Source: Todiramphus chloris collaris (taxonomy: Eukaryota; Chordata; Aves; Coraciiformes; Alcedinidae). From it: 64,000 bases of DNA. Location of the stretch: positions 1,180,760 to 1,244,759 of the forward strand of contig JANVCC010000270.1 in the NCBI GenBank assembly GCA_025345505.1, in the 5' to 3' direction. Below, in pieces: positions 21,641-34,200 of the stretch (its first letter is position 1; the number at the start of each line of letters is the position of its first letter). Under the pieces are notes generated by a model. That model ran no database searches. It was not told the DNA's origin and saw only the letters and a program-made list of their open reading frames with translations. The translations under genes were made by a program, and so were the position numbers.

Positions 21641-24237
21641 CTGAGCAACCGTGACTCAAACTAGACCTGTGATCTAGAAGCAGAGAGGCTGAGTGGTCTG
21701 TCTGACCCCTGTTTAAATAACATTTTAAGTCTACTGCTAGGAAGCCCCTCTAAAACTCACAGTACTACATACTTCCACACCTTCTTAACACAAAGCAAAA
21801 TAACCAAATGAGGCTCTAGGCATCAATTTCCATTAAAACAGAAATTCCATTGCAGGTTGAAACATTATTGGTCATTTTCATAGAACAGCCACTCCCCACC
21901 CCAGTACCGTTCAGTCCCAGCTGTGTGGTTACAAACGCCCAAGGTGTTTTCCAATAGGTAATTTTCTTCATTGTCAGAACTACCACTGCAAGCAACACCC
22001 CATGGGAAACACGGAAAAGACCAAAAACCTGCTCGATTACAGTCACAGGCTGCCAGGTAAGCAATGCTGAGGAAAAATCTGTGTCACCCACGACCCCACA
22101 GCATTGGCCCTGAATAGGAACATGCATCGGTTTCAAAAGGCCACCGGTTTCATAGCCCCAGCTCATCATCTGGAAAGGACCCGGCACCTCCAAACGAGAG
22201 CATCAGAGGGTGCCCAGAAATTGCACCAGATGTTCCTGAGAGCTGGAATACTACCAGCGTGGAAAGCAGGACTGAGAGGACAAAAAAGCCAGAGGGAGGA
22301 AGGAAAGGGAGGGGGAAATGCCCTTTGATGGAAGGCACGATCTCTGGCAAAGGAATGAGAACAATGGCCAGTCCCTGGAGGTCTGCAGGGCAGATCGCAG
22401 GTCTATGAAGCGCTAAACAAACAGTCTCACTTTGATGATTTCCTTTATGTTTGCTGTGCATTGGGGAGAAGGGGAGGTGAGCTGGTAAGTGGTTGAAGAA
22501 GGAAAAAAAAAAAAAGAATTACAGGTTTTGTTGACAGCTGAACAATGAAAAGATGGGACCGCAGCTGCTGCTGGGCACCCAGTGGCTTTGCTGGATTGAA
22601 TGTGGCCGTAGGTGCCCTCACCTCTGACGCATCAGCTTCTGCAAAGCAAGAAAATACTCAAGCTGGAGCGCTCTTGCTCAGATCTCAAGCTTGTCTCAAA
22701 AGTTTTCTTAAATCAATAACGTGTTGTCCTGCTCAGGCCACACAACATGAAATAAGGTTTCTCAAAACTCAGGCCAAACTTTCCTGTTGTCCAAAAAGAA
22801 TTTTTCTAGAAATCCTGAACATGATAAAATAGGAGGGATTAAGCCAAGAGGTTGCACATAGGGCAAACACTTGTTTAACAGTATCTATATATATATATAA
22901 AAATTGATTCTCTGGAGATCTTGCTTTAGTTCTTTTTAAACTGCTAACGTCCAATACCAAAATGATGGGCTTTCTATTTCAGGACGTTAAACATATTGGG
23001 CTCAGAGAGCAATTAAGAGATGACTAATACATTTGTGCTCTTCTTCCTTTGCTCCTTTACATCGCTATGGTTTATTTTTCCAATTTGCCTATTTTTCAAG
23101 GTGGTTCTTTAATCCCTTCTGGGGAGCGCCTTGGCTATTGTTTCCATATAGCCAGGAGCACATGGGTGAGGAGCCTGACTTTGCATGCTGAGGTTTAAAG
23201 AAATTTAATGAAGCAAGAGGCAGCCTGGAGGCCAGTGGCTCCCTGTACAATGCTGTAGCTCATCCAGGATGGTGAAAGCAGGGGGAGAAATTTTTTTCCA
23301 CATTTTCTCACATCACAGAACTTCCTTTAGCAAGCTTCACTACTTGGCTCTGGTATTGTTAATTTTCCAGACTGGGTCTGTGAACATCTAAACCTAAAGG
23401 AAGAGGAAGCAATGACAGTCTTAGACAACGTAGGGACTAGCAGCTCCTGTGAACTCAGAGGAAGAGGAAAGTTTGGGGACTTGGGTTGGGGGAAAACTTT
23501 GCTCATTTGCCTTGTGCTGGACTGGCAGATGAAGACCATGGGTGTGGGTGGGGAAACTCCCAACATCTTGCTTTTCACCAGGTGGCTCTCACGTGAATTG
23601 AATACTCCTGCCTAGGCACATCCCGAGATCCACATGCATGACCAGGGAAGGGCTGGAAGATAAACACCTAAATTCAAAAGCATAGCAATCATACATGTGA
23701 GAGGCTGGAGCCTTTGTCAGGTTATGGGATTCCATAAACAAAGAATCACTCCAGCTTGACTTAAAAGATCTAGTGCCAGCTATTCAGTCGTACTGCTCCA
23801 AGATTGGTGACGTTCTGGATGGTGCTGTCTCCTGCTGAGTCTCTCCTCGCACCCCCTTGTACTGTGGGTACATCCGACAGTATTTGTTAGAACAAGACTT
23901 CTGGGAATAGAAATTGGAAGACATCCAGCTATTTCAAGCTTGCAGGATCTTTGCATTATGTCCTCTGCAAAACAGGCTTCCTTTATGAGGATGGAATAGG
24001 CAGCCCATTGATGCTCGAGTTAACAGGACAGAACACCATCACCACCCAGCAGGCTTCCCAACCATGCTGAGTCCTGCCAGCCTCAGTGATTTGAGAGATG
24101 CCATGGACCTCAGTAACATTTTCCCTGATGAGACCATGGCCAACCATCTGTCTCCTCTTCTCCCAACCCTGACCACACGTGGTGGTCTCAGTCTCAGCAC
24201 GTTCAAGGTGGTGGTGCCCAGATCCACACCCTGCTCA
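21641..24237. other. No gene seen
   Basis: Single-copy sequence with a (TA)n run near 22886-22900. A TAAT-containing, low-repeat stretch around 22980-23220 may be regulatory, but I would not separate it from background. Confidence 0.45.
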
Positions 24238-24275
24238 GAGTCCTGTCAAGGAGCTGTTGAGAGCCAGAAGGTCAC
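24238..24275 (-). mobile_element. Short CR1-like remnant
   Basis: GAGTCCTGTCAAGGAGCTGT and GAGAGCCAGAAGGTC resemble the CR1 segment around CCTGTCAGGAGCTGTCAGAG on the minus strand. It is only about 38 bp, so weak. Confidence 0.35.
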
Positions 24276-27046
24276 AAGGTACTACTAGCTCCTCAGTACA
24301 TAGCATGTTTTTCTAGTTTTTCACCACTTTCCAAGGATGACTAGAAAACCAAAAGACTGACACACAGTCACCCATTTGCAGATGGAGAAGGAGTTTGTCC
24401 CTTGTTTTGAAAGTTGACACCCATTAGGTCCTCTGCTGCAAAGGAGCATTCAGCAGGCTCACGGAGCACTAACACAACACAAGTAGGGAGAATTCCATAA
24501 CTGTTATTCTTTTCCCCTCTTCTGTCCCTCCTCTTTTTACCTACAGGCAGCAGGGAAGGGTTTTTAGACCCCTCTGCATTACCTTCTTCCCCACAACTCC
24601 TCTACTTCCCCACAGCAGACCTGGGTAAGTTCCAAAGGGCCAGAGACAACTTGAAGGAGCACATGTTCTCATCGTTCTTTGTAGCCAAGCAAATTTGCTC
24701 AACACTTGTGCGGGCACAGAGCTCCAGGTTCAGGAGACACCACGAGCAGAACATTTATACCCTGCTCCTCACCGAAATGAAGCTGGAGAAAGGAGGTGGA
24801 ACTGACCAAAACAGCCTAGCTAGACACAAGCAATTGCCAAGGATAGCTAAAAAAAAGAAAGAAAAGAAGAAAAAGAAGGAAAAGCAAACGGACAAACTCC
24901 CAGTACGTGCTCTGTTTGGAAACCACTCTGAATGCAAGTGGGGAAGGCGGCAGCAGCAGCAAGGGGCCGTGGGGAGCTGCAGAGCTGTGTTTAACTCTGT
25001 GTCTCCTGCGCAGCCCAGGCTCCCGAAGAGCCGCGCTTCCGACAGCACAGGGTCTGGCCAGCAGGCAGCACAGCTCCCCAGAAGAGGCCAGGTATCATAA
25101 CCCAGCTGGAAGTGTTCCTTAAATTCCCTGCCAAGGAAAATGGTCGAGCACGAGCTATTAGGCTGCAATAGCTACCTACCCACTTCATTAGCGTGCGCTG
25201 GGTTTGTTTTGTTCCAATGGTTCTCGGGGGAACAAAGGGCGGAAGCAGGCATTGCACTTGTTGCATATTTACCGCGGAACTCATTCAGCTCCGCTACAAG
25301 CAGGGGAAGATTTCAAAGCCTTTATTCATAGATACAAGCTAGGTCAGCATTTCCTCCCTCATTTTCTTTTTCAAATTGAAGAATTATTTAAGGCTTTGAA
25401 AAAAACCCCAAAATCTTAGTGAGATCGCAGCTTTCAGTAACAACCGTGTACAGGTTCTGTTGGTCTTAATGCTCATTTATTGCTTTTACTCTCTTCTAGA
25501 CCCTCGTTTAAATTTGTTTGCTCACATGACTAATGACAGGTATGAGAGTCTGGTCTTTATTTTTCCCTCCTGTTCATTCGGGCATTCACCTGCTAATATC
25601 TAGCAGAGCACAAAGGGAGGAGGACTGCACTAAAAGCCATTCTCCCTGCCAACCAGATAAGGACAGTTCCACAGAATAAAGCCAAGCCTAGCAGCATTCA
25701 TTTCCCCACATGGTATAGCTGGATTGCTAGAACTGGAGCACATGGAAGCTCTGACCTTTCACATTTTACCATTAACTCCTTATCACTATTGAAAATCCTG
25801 GAGCTGAGCAATGCAAGTCTGGCACCAGTGTACCCCACCTTCTAGACCTTCAGGACACTCAGACTCAACAATCTGCAGCAAGACCTCAGCTTGGACACAG
25901 CAGGCATCAGCTATATGTTCAGATGCAGTAAAGCTTTTAAAAGTCTCACAACAGAGAGGTTCAGGGTTGCTTTGCAGGAACACTAAGGACCAAGCTTCTG
26001 CATTATCAGCCTGGAGTCAGCTTATGAAGAAAACAGATGCAACTGAAAGCCTGATACTCAAAAGTTTTATTTTCAATACAACTTAATCCCCTCGGCACCT
26101 TCTTCTTGGATCTGAGGCTCAAGTTACAGGGTCATCCTCTTGGCCCCTGTTCAGAGGACCTTTTGCTGTCCTCTAGTAACCCTCAGCAGAGGACTAGCCC
26201 CAGGAGGCATCAGCGCCTGCGTGGCTGCTCTTAGTCTGTCACCCTGGAAGGAGTATCACACATTTGGACATCCACGTGGTTCAGGCAATTAAAAAGGGAC
26301 ATTATAAACATATTTGAATTTTAAAGAAGGAAAACAAGACACTTGAGGAAGCAGAAGTTGATTTTGATGGGGAGAACTGCTGCTTTTATGGCCCGAGCCT
26401 GCTTTAGATGCGAATAGTCAGACCTGGTTAAAAAAAAAAAATCAGCCCTAGTCCCTTAAATTAGGCTAAGGGTTTTACATATAGGGGCAAGGAAGCCAAA
26501 AATAAGAACTACTTTAAAATAAGATCCTACCTTGCAGTAGGATCCTCCTTTATCAGTAAAAAAATACCAGGTAGAGAGCTGCATCCTAATTTTTGTCACC
26601 AGTAAAATGAAACCGAGGGATAAAGCCCCAAGTAAACATGAAGGCACGTGTTCATGTTCCCGGATTTACTGGTGCTGGACTTTCCCCTTTCTTAGCAAGA
26701 GTAAACAGAGCCTCGAGAAGACAGTGAGAACACAGAGTGACTAATAATAACGTGAGCCTCTCTGGGGCTGCCTGAACATCTTCCAGAAAGTAAAGGAAGA
26801 GTTCCACAGCAATCCTGCCAAACTGGGACAGTTTCCCCTCCCCCCTTGATGTTTTCAAGGTAAGAGGTTGAAAAACTTGGAAATTTTGCTTACAGTTTTG
26901 GAAAAGTCATATTATTAACAGATAGAGTGGAGAAAGGAAAAAAAAAAAGTGAGGCACACCTGTTTTTGTTGATTTGAAAGCATCACCCTTAGCCATAGCT
27001 CCTCCCCTCCAGCTCAGAAATAGCATCTCCAGCACTCTGTTTAGCT
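24276..27046. other. No gene seen
   Basis: Includes a purine-rich run at 24848-24893. Frames at 24651-25100 and its antisense lack domains. Nothing else is recognised. Confidence 0.5.
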
Positions 27047-27108
27047 CAGGAGTAACCACCCTCTGTGGGTGGCACCTCAGGAGTAACCACCTTCTGTGGG
27101 TGGCACCT
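27047..27108. repeat. 31-bp tandem duplication
   Basis: Two copies (27047-27077 and 27078-27108) differ at a single base. Each begins CAGGAGTAACCACC and ends GTGGGTGGCACCT. Near-identity suggests a recent local duplication. Confidence 0.93.
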
Positions 27109-29609
27109 CTGAAGCGACGTGGCAGGGTTTTGTGCCTTTGTGCACAGGCAGATGCCAGAGTGGCTGGCCTCTTCTCAGAGCAGCCCTGCGAGGCACCAGT
27201 AAGATGCTTTGTTCCTCCAGCAGCAGCTATCATAAGGCAAAAGCAAAAGCCTTATGGGTGCTGATGTTGAAAGAACAGTTCAGAACACAGAGCTGGTGGG
27301 GTTCTTCCCCCCGCCCCCCTAGCAGGTTAAAAAAAAGCTCCTGACTCAATGGAACAAAGCCAGGTTTTCTGGTCAGATTATTTTCTACCGCGGAACAATG
27401 ACTGTTTATACCTCGGATGAAAAGCAAACTCGTCAGTGAGACAGATGAGATGGGCGAGGAACAGCGGGGGCAGGCTTGGAAGGAGCCCACAGAGGAAAGT
27501 CCCCACGGAACGCCTCGCAGCCGGCCGGCAGCTGGGCTCTGGAGACAGCTGCTTGCCTGGCAACTGGTCCAGTTCCCTCTGGAATGCTCCAAGAGGCAGG
27601 TACCGAGTAAGGATGTAAGCATAAATAAACACACACACAAAAAGGTAAGTACAATATCACCACCCCCCAAAGTATTTAAGCGTAAATACAACCAGCTTTT
27701 CACTCAGAAGTGGGGTTCCTCAGTTACCATTAAAAGCTGATGTTTTGGGTAACCAAGAAAACCAGATTAAAAAGAAAAAAACACCTTATTTTTGGGAAAG
27801 CTTTAAAAGGTGAGGGAAGCCAGAGTACTCCTCATTCCCTCCAAGGCAGCCCAGTACCATACCTGCTGTTCACGCGGCAAGGTGCATCACAGCCTGTGTT
27901 ATGTGTTGAGTCAGCATTTTCTTTGTGGTTTAAAGGCGAGCGTGGCTGTACCTGGTGGGATACGACTGAAAAACTGCACGGTGCTGAAAACACTGGTTTG
28001 TGGTGGAGGAGCTGGGATGCACTTACATCCCCAGTCCTTACAGCGACCACCTCGCAGAGGACCAGGCGTTATTTAAATGGCTTTGGAGACTTCCTTGTTC
28101 CCACCAGCAGCTCTGGGCATTTGCTAAATATTTGCTTAAAGATATTTGCTGTAGCCCCTATCAGCAGGAGCCAGGTACCAGTGGGCAGATGACTTCCTTC
28201 CCTGCCCAACCTGGGCTGGTGGTCGGCCACCTTCTCCCCGGGAAGGACAAGCAGCAGTGAGAGGCAGAGTTTTTGAGGTGCCAGTCCAGTCTGTCAGAGA
28301 GTGAGCAGAAAGCAGGCTTTGTTCCCTCTACCTTTCATTATTTTTGTCTTGAGTAGAAGACAGAGAAGTCTCATTTTCCAGAGCGAGGGGGAATAGAGAG
28401 GGGCTGTGAATGCACTGAAATAGGTTGAAAATTCAGGTAAGAAATTTCAGCCACACTAAGTAGTGCAAGATTCTCCTTCCCTACCTACACCAAGCCTCTG
28501 GACAGCCTGGGGAAGCTGTGTTCCCTGCAGGTCAGATGCCATTTATAATTATTTACCTTGCTCATTCGTGCAATAGTTTCTGCAGAGAGGGAGGCAAATT
28601 TTCTCAGATAAACCCTCCCTGAGCCCTGCACCCCAGTCCCCCTTCACAGCACCAAAGGAGCTTCCCCAGACTCTTTTGCCCAGCCCCTTTACGCCGAACC
28701 TACACTGGGATCTGCCCTGCCCGGCTGCTGCCTGGCACAGCTCAGCTGCTGTGCACACGCCAGAGCCAAAAAAAGGGAGCAGCTGCTGGTGGAGCTGCTG
28801 GCCAGAGATGGACAGAAGCCTCTCCAGGCCTGTGACCTGGGGAACCTGACACGGGCAGGGCCGTGAGCACCCAACAGTTGTGTCACGCGAGCGTTGCATT
28901 GGCTCGGGGGAATTTTTCCTGCTGAGATGGCCCAGCGAGACACAGTGCACACTTGGGCAGTGCCCACCTGCCCTCCCCACAGCTTTCCTCAGCCATTCCA
29001 GGTTCTAAGCAAAGCAGAGCTGCATCCCATCCCGAGGGCAGAAGCCTTACGGGGAGAGAGTGGGGGGCACGGTCCTCCCTGAGCCAGGTCCCTGGGGTGC
29101 ATCTGCCCACTGAGCCAACACGAAGAGCAGAGGGTTAATTCTCCTCCCCACAGCCCCTCACTGCTTTCACCACTGTATTAGCTGCACAAAGCTACAGAGG
29201 GGGAAAAGCAATCTGCTCGGGATCACTTGGGAGTGAAGGATAAAAAAAAGGGAGAAGAGAAAAGAAAAGAGCGACACTGTTACAGACACGCACACAGAGA
29301 AGCCTTTGTGTGCCAGAGCAAGGGAGCCAGCAGAGATATCTCCAGCAGTTTACAGAAACAGAGCCACCGAGGGTGGAATTAGCAACAAACTCGTTGGGAT
29401 GCGATGTAATTGTGCTGCCCAAAGGCAGGTCCTGCTAAACAATCTTGCAGCCACCCGCTGCCCTCCAGCTTTGCGCCATCACTTCAGCTGAGGGGGGGCA
29501 GCTGCTTCTCCATCCCTGCCAGACAGGGGGATAGCCCTCCACTGTTTGGGGCTAGGCAGGGAAACATGAGGAGCCTTTCCCCAGGAATTTACCTTGTGCT
29601 GCTGGAAAA
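27109..29609. other. No gene seen
   Basis: GC-moderate single-copy DNA. Overlapping frames near 27230-27740 and 28549-28980 occur on both strands without domains. Confidence 0.5.
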
Positions 29610-29780
29610 GAGTCACAGAATTGTTTTGGTTGGAAGAGACTTGTGCTCTAGGCCCTTGCCCAGTGCAGCATCCTCAGAGAGGGCAGCTGGTTTACTGCAC
29701 ACAGCCCTGGACTGCACCCTTGATAGTGCCACTGGGGACTGGTTCCCCTAATTCCTCTCCACATGTCCCCCAGCCCTTCC
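29610..29780 (-). mobile_element. Degraded CR1 LINE 3' end
   Basis: The left edge carries the CR1 terminal sequence on the minus strand (AGTCACAGAATTGTTTTGG and TTGGAAGAGAC on plus). The following 140 bp are strongly diverged. The right boundary is approximate. Confidence 0.55.
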
Positions 29781-30851
29781 AATCCAGCAGGGCCTTTGAA
29801 ATAGGAACAAATAACGATTAGCCCTTAGAGCAGAAGGCCAAACCCCAGGCAGGTGAGCTGGCCAGCCCTCCTCACCCCGCAAGCCCTGGGGGTCAGCAGA
29901 TGTGTGAAGCAAGCTAGGTCTCACTGAGGTCAAAGCCGCTCGGCCAAAACGGGAAGCAGAGCAAGTCCTTAACCACAGCCTGTGTGATGGTGGTCGGATG
30001 TTTCCAACCAGGCTGTTGTCACTCAACCAACTCCCAGCCCTCCCACCAGTCAGGTTATAAAAGCCTATTTCAACAGCCATGCTGCAGAAACAAGATCCCT
30101 GGTGATTGGGGAGAAAAATTAACGGCCGTGTGAACAAGTCACTGAACTGTAAGCAGACCTTTAGCTTTCTCTGTCTCTGACAGAGGTGCTCAGCACGGAG
30201 GAGCTCGGCTCCCTCCAGGGCAAGCAAGGCACGTTACAGAGCTCTGCTGCCAAAGCCAGGACTGCCTGGCCTCGTTTTGTTGGAAAAAATGGCAGGATTA
30301 GTATTTCAGCTCCAAATGCATGAGAAGAAAAGCTGACTTAATGTATTGATTCCCGGGGTGGTTTTTGGTGGAATAAAAACCTCTGCAAGCTGAAGCGAGA
30401 CCTCGGCAGCATCCCTTTATAGTTATGATCCTTCACCCCCTTGGAAATCAGCACAAACTACCACCTCTTCCACCATGGCCTGACCTTCAGCGTGAGTCCC
30501 TCGAGCTGATTGCTGGCTGCCAGATGGAAGGACAAGCCATGGCAGGGTAAACAAGGTCACCTCAGCTGGCAGGGACCAGTGCCCCAGAAATGCCTGCTCA
30601 CCAGTGAGCTGAACCAACCCACTGCACAGGCAGATGCATGTCGAGATCTGCGAGGAGATAAAAAAACAGGCTGGAAAGCAGTTCCTCCTGAACATCTGTG
30701 TATATGCTGCAAAGATTTTACTCATCCTGGGGGAAGAGCTGAAAACCTGTTTCTAATTCCAAAGGAATTATCCACCCTGCTCATGCGTGAACCAGTTCAC
30801 CCTGCAAGGGCACAGCCCAGGGAGGATGTGCACCAATCTGCTTACCCAAGG

Positions 30852-31268
30852 GAGCACAAGCCTGGTGAGGAGCAGCTGAGGGACCTGGGCTTGTTCAGCC
30901 TGGAGCAAAGGAGGCTGAGGGGAGACCTTCTGGCTCTGACAGCTCCTGACAGGAGGCTGGAGCCAGGGGGGTTGGGCTCTGCTCCCAAGGAACAAGAGAC
31001 AGGACAAGAGGAACCAGCCTCAAGTTGCCCCAGGGGAGGTTTAGGTTGGAGCTGAGGAACAATTTCTTCCCCTCTAGGATTGTCCAGGGCTGTCCCAGGC
31101 TTCCCAGGGCAGGGGTGCAGTCCCCGTGATCCCTGGAGGGGTTTCCAAGCCCCCCGTGGAGCTGTGGTGCTGAGGGACAGGGGGCAGTGGTGCCCTGGCA
31201 GCACGGGGACAGCAGTTGGACTCGAAGATCTTCAAGGTCTCTTCCAGCTAAAACCATTCTATCATTCT
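30852..31268 (+). mobile_element. CR1 LINE, 5'-truncated copy
   Basis: Nearly colinear with 13020-13458. It has GGTGAGGAGCAGCTGAGGGA, TTCAGCCTGGAGCAAAGGAG, GGTTTAGGTTGGAGCTGAGG, GTGATCCCTGGAGGGGTTTC and the terminal CTCTTCCAGC followed by ATTCTATCATTCTG. High similarity to the 13-kb copy suggests a relatively recent subfamily. The 181-aa frame that enters it from 30510 is not a gene. Confidence 0.88.
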
Positions 31269-34200
31269 GCCCACTGAAGCTTTCCAAAAGTGGCTCCTCC
31301 ACGCCTTGCCACACTCATTCCCCAGGAACATCCACTAGGTATCTGCTGAATCTTGACACAGGGTCAGAAGAACAGCAATATAAAATGCCAGAGACCTTGT
31401 CAGGGCTTGTCAGCTTGGGAAGAGTTCCACTGTTCCTCTTGGGCATAAGTGCTCTGCAGCTCTCGGGGGCCAGGTTTAATGGTGCAAGCATCAGCAGGGA
31501 GAAGGGCAGGCAAGATATTTGCCATTGTTACTGCCTCAGAATTCTCACAACAGCTGATGCTTTTACAGCCTGGCTGTGGGGAAAACATCAGGTTTCTTAC
31601 CTTGACAGAAGCTGAAGAGACTGGTTTCTGGTATTACCCAAGCTTAACTTTCAGAGCATCAGAGAGAACACTACTGGTTCAGCCACAAGAGGTAGATGTC
31701 CTTTGTGAAGTGTGAGGAAGGCAGCTAATTGGGAAGCCAAGACATTACACTCACTATGAAATTTAATTTTTTTTCCCTCTAATATTTCCAAACCAACAGG
31801 AAGCTACATAACCAAGGCAAAATACCCAGTGTGAACACAGCCTTCAATTTTGTGTTTCTAGGATTCTATTAATATTATATGAAGGCTAAAAAGAGATTTG
31901 AAAATAGGGATTTAAAGTAGACTGCTCACTCTATTACAGCTGGTCAAGACAAAGCATAGCTGCAGCGCGGAAAAAGAGAACGGCAAGTGGATATTAAGAA
32001 GAAATTATCCTAATGTTTAGGAATGCAAAGTAGAAGCTAGGGCTCTACCAGACACTGGCCTCTTGCCTCAAACATGGTCTCTGTGTATTGTCAATAAAGA
32101 CCTTTCGCAGCTCTCCATCTACATCCTGTATCACTTATTGCTAATGAATCCCTGAGGGGGTTTAGATATTAAATATTGCAGCAGAAGACGACGTCTTTGA
32201 AGCAAAGAAAAATTAAAGCAAAGGCACCTAGGCTTTAACCAAAGAATTAATCACAATGAGCTGGATTCCCCCTGGAAGCAGAGCTCTGCTCAGCCCAGGA
32301 GCAAATGGGCATCACTGCCAGACGCACAAGGAAGCTCAGTCCAAGCCTGGAAAGAGCAGCAGTGGTCCAGGGAGCACTTGGATTTATAACCTTGGCCTCA
32401 ATTCCCCCAAGGCCACAGTGGGCAGAGGATCATCCATGAGCTTATACGCAAGGCAAGGAGCATCCCCGTGTACCGCAGCTATTAGCTCGAGGTGCTGAAC
32501 TCCACGAGGTGCACCAGGCTCTCTGTCTAGAGGCACTGAGAACGTGAGCAGGTACTGCCTGTTTCTCTCGAGCCCCACAGCAGGCTGGTTCTCTGCTCCG
32601 TTTCCATCAGGCAGATGACACAGTAGATTTACACTGACTCCGAGAGGCGTCTCCATCTGCCCCACCATCCCCAAGAGCCTAATGCCACACACTGACCTTG
32701 GGAGCTGTGAATAATTTCAGCAAGCCTCAGAGAGGTCACGACTACTATGGGGGTCCTAAGGTGGGTGAGTTGAGTCATTGAAATGAGGAAGAAGGAGAAT
32801 AAATGGTAAGGCGAGGGGCAGGCTGGCTCATCTCCAGCAATTCTCTGCTCAGCCCAGCACTTGAAAGTTAATTTGTGAAGTCATATGACTGAAGTCAAAC
32901 CGTAAATAAAGTTCCTTGATATACATAAACAACTTAGCATCAGTGCTGCTGTTCTGGGTTTCTAGGCTATGCTGACCATCCCGCCACTGATGATGCACAG
33001 AAAGGCTCACAGCAAAGGCCATCAGTATCTGCTGAAACAGGGCACACCGTGGCGTTCTGCTGCTGATAGAGCTGAATGCCAGCGTGTTCAGTCTTCCACA
33101 CTGATAGGCACAGCCAGCTAGGAAAAATATTTCTGTATCACTCTGCACTTCGTGCAGCCATTTTTATCAGGGTGGCATAAGAGGATTTTATTATTTTTGT
33201 TTTAATATGCTCACTTTGCACAGCTTTCTGTGGCTGCACAGAGATGTAAAATAAAAAGCTTTAGCCTTAACTGAAATTAAAAGAACACAACTTAGTTTCA
33301 AAAGAGAGACCATCCTTTTGGATACCGGGAGGGATAACTCAGGTTCAGGTGGGGAGATTTGCTTTTGTAGGTTTCTTTTCCTCTCAGGGAAGATAACATT
33401 TCTTCTTAGGAAACCCCAAAACCTCAAAGTGCGATAGAAATGAAGGCTAGGACAAGGCAGATTAGTAATGAAAATGATGCCAGAGTGCATCTGATGTGCA
33501 TCTGATACAGTCATGACTTCCCCATCCGTTGAGGTAAACACATCTATAAAAAAAGACCAAGTAGACCACATCTAATGTGTGCAAAGGTTGTTAGCCATGA
33601 ACACTCTTCTTATAAGATTTCTTGTTGAGGAGGATCTTGTTTGGGGGACCAAGGAGCAAGAGATTTCCATTCTATTCCCAGCCGTCACAGAAACTGTGTG
33701 TGACATCAGGTCAGGTGTCATTTCCCGCGGTGTGCTGGCTGCTGCGGGTTCAACGCCTCTATCCCAGCGAGGGCACTGGGGTGGCAGCCTCAGCAGAAAC
33801 TTGCTGTAGCATTATTCTTACACGAAATGATCTGCAGCATCTGCAAACTGAACTAGCATCTCTACCCACTGGAATACTTTTCATACGATGAGAGATGTCT
33901 CCGAAGGGACTTTCGAAATATGAAAGAAAAAAGTAAGGCCTTCCTCAAAATTGCCCTGCTGGGAATTGTCTCTTGGATCCTGGATATCAGTGCAGCTGCT
34001 TCATCTGCTGCTTTCCCAGGTCAGTGGGACCTGCTGTGGGCAAGCAGCTCCTGTCCTCACTTCCGCTCTTTGGGTCAGGAGCTGGGACATAGGACCAAGG
34101 GCAGGGGCAGGCCTTCCCTCCCAGATTTCTGCTTTCATGATCTGAAATCCCTGCGGTCCCTGGCCACAGGGTCCTGTGCTGGCTGCCTGCACTTCCATCC

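Noticed and set aside
32093-32098. Plus-strand AATAAA in transcript-end-like context
   Set aside because: No upstream exon or TATA found; single hexamers are common by chance.
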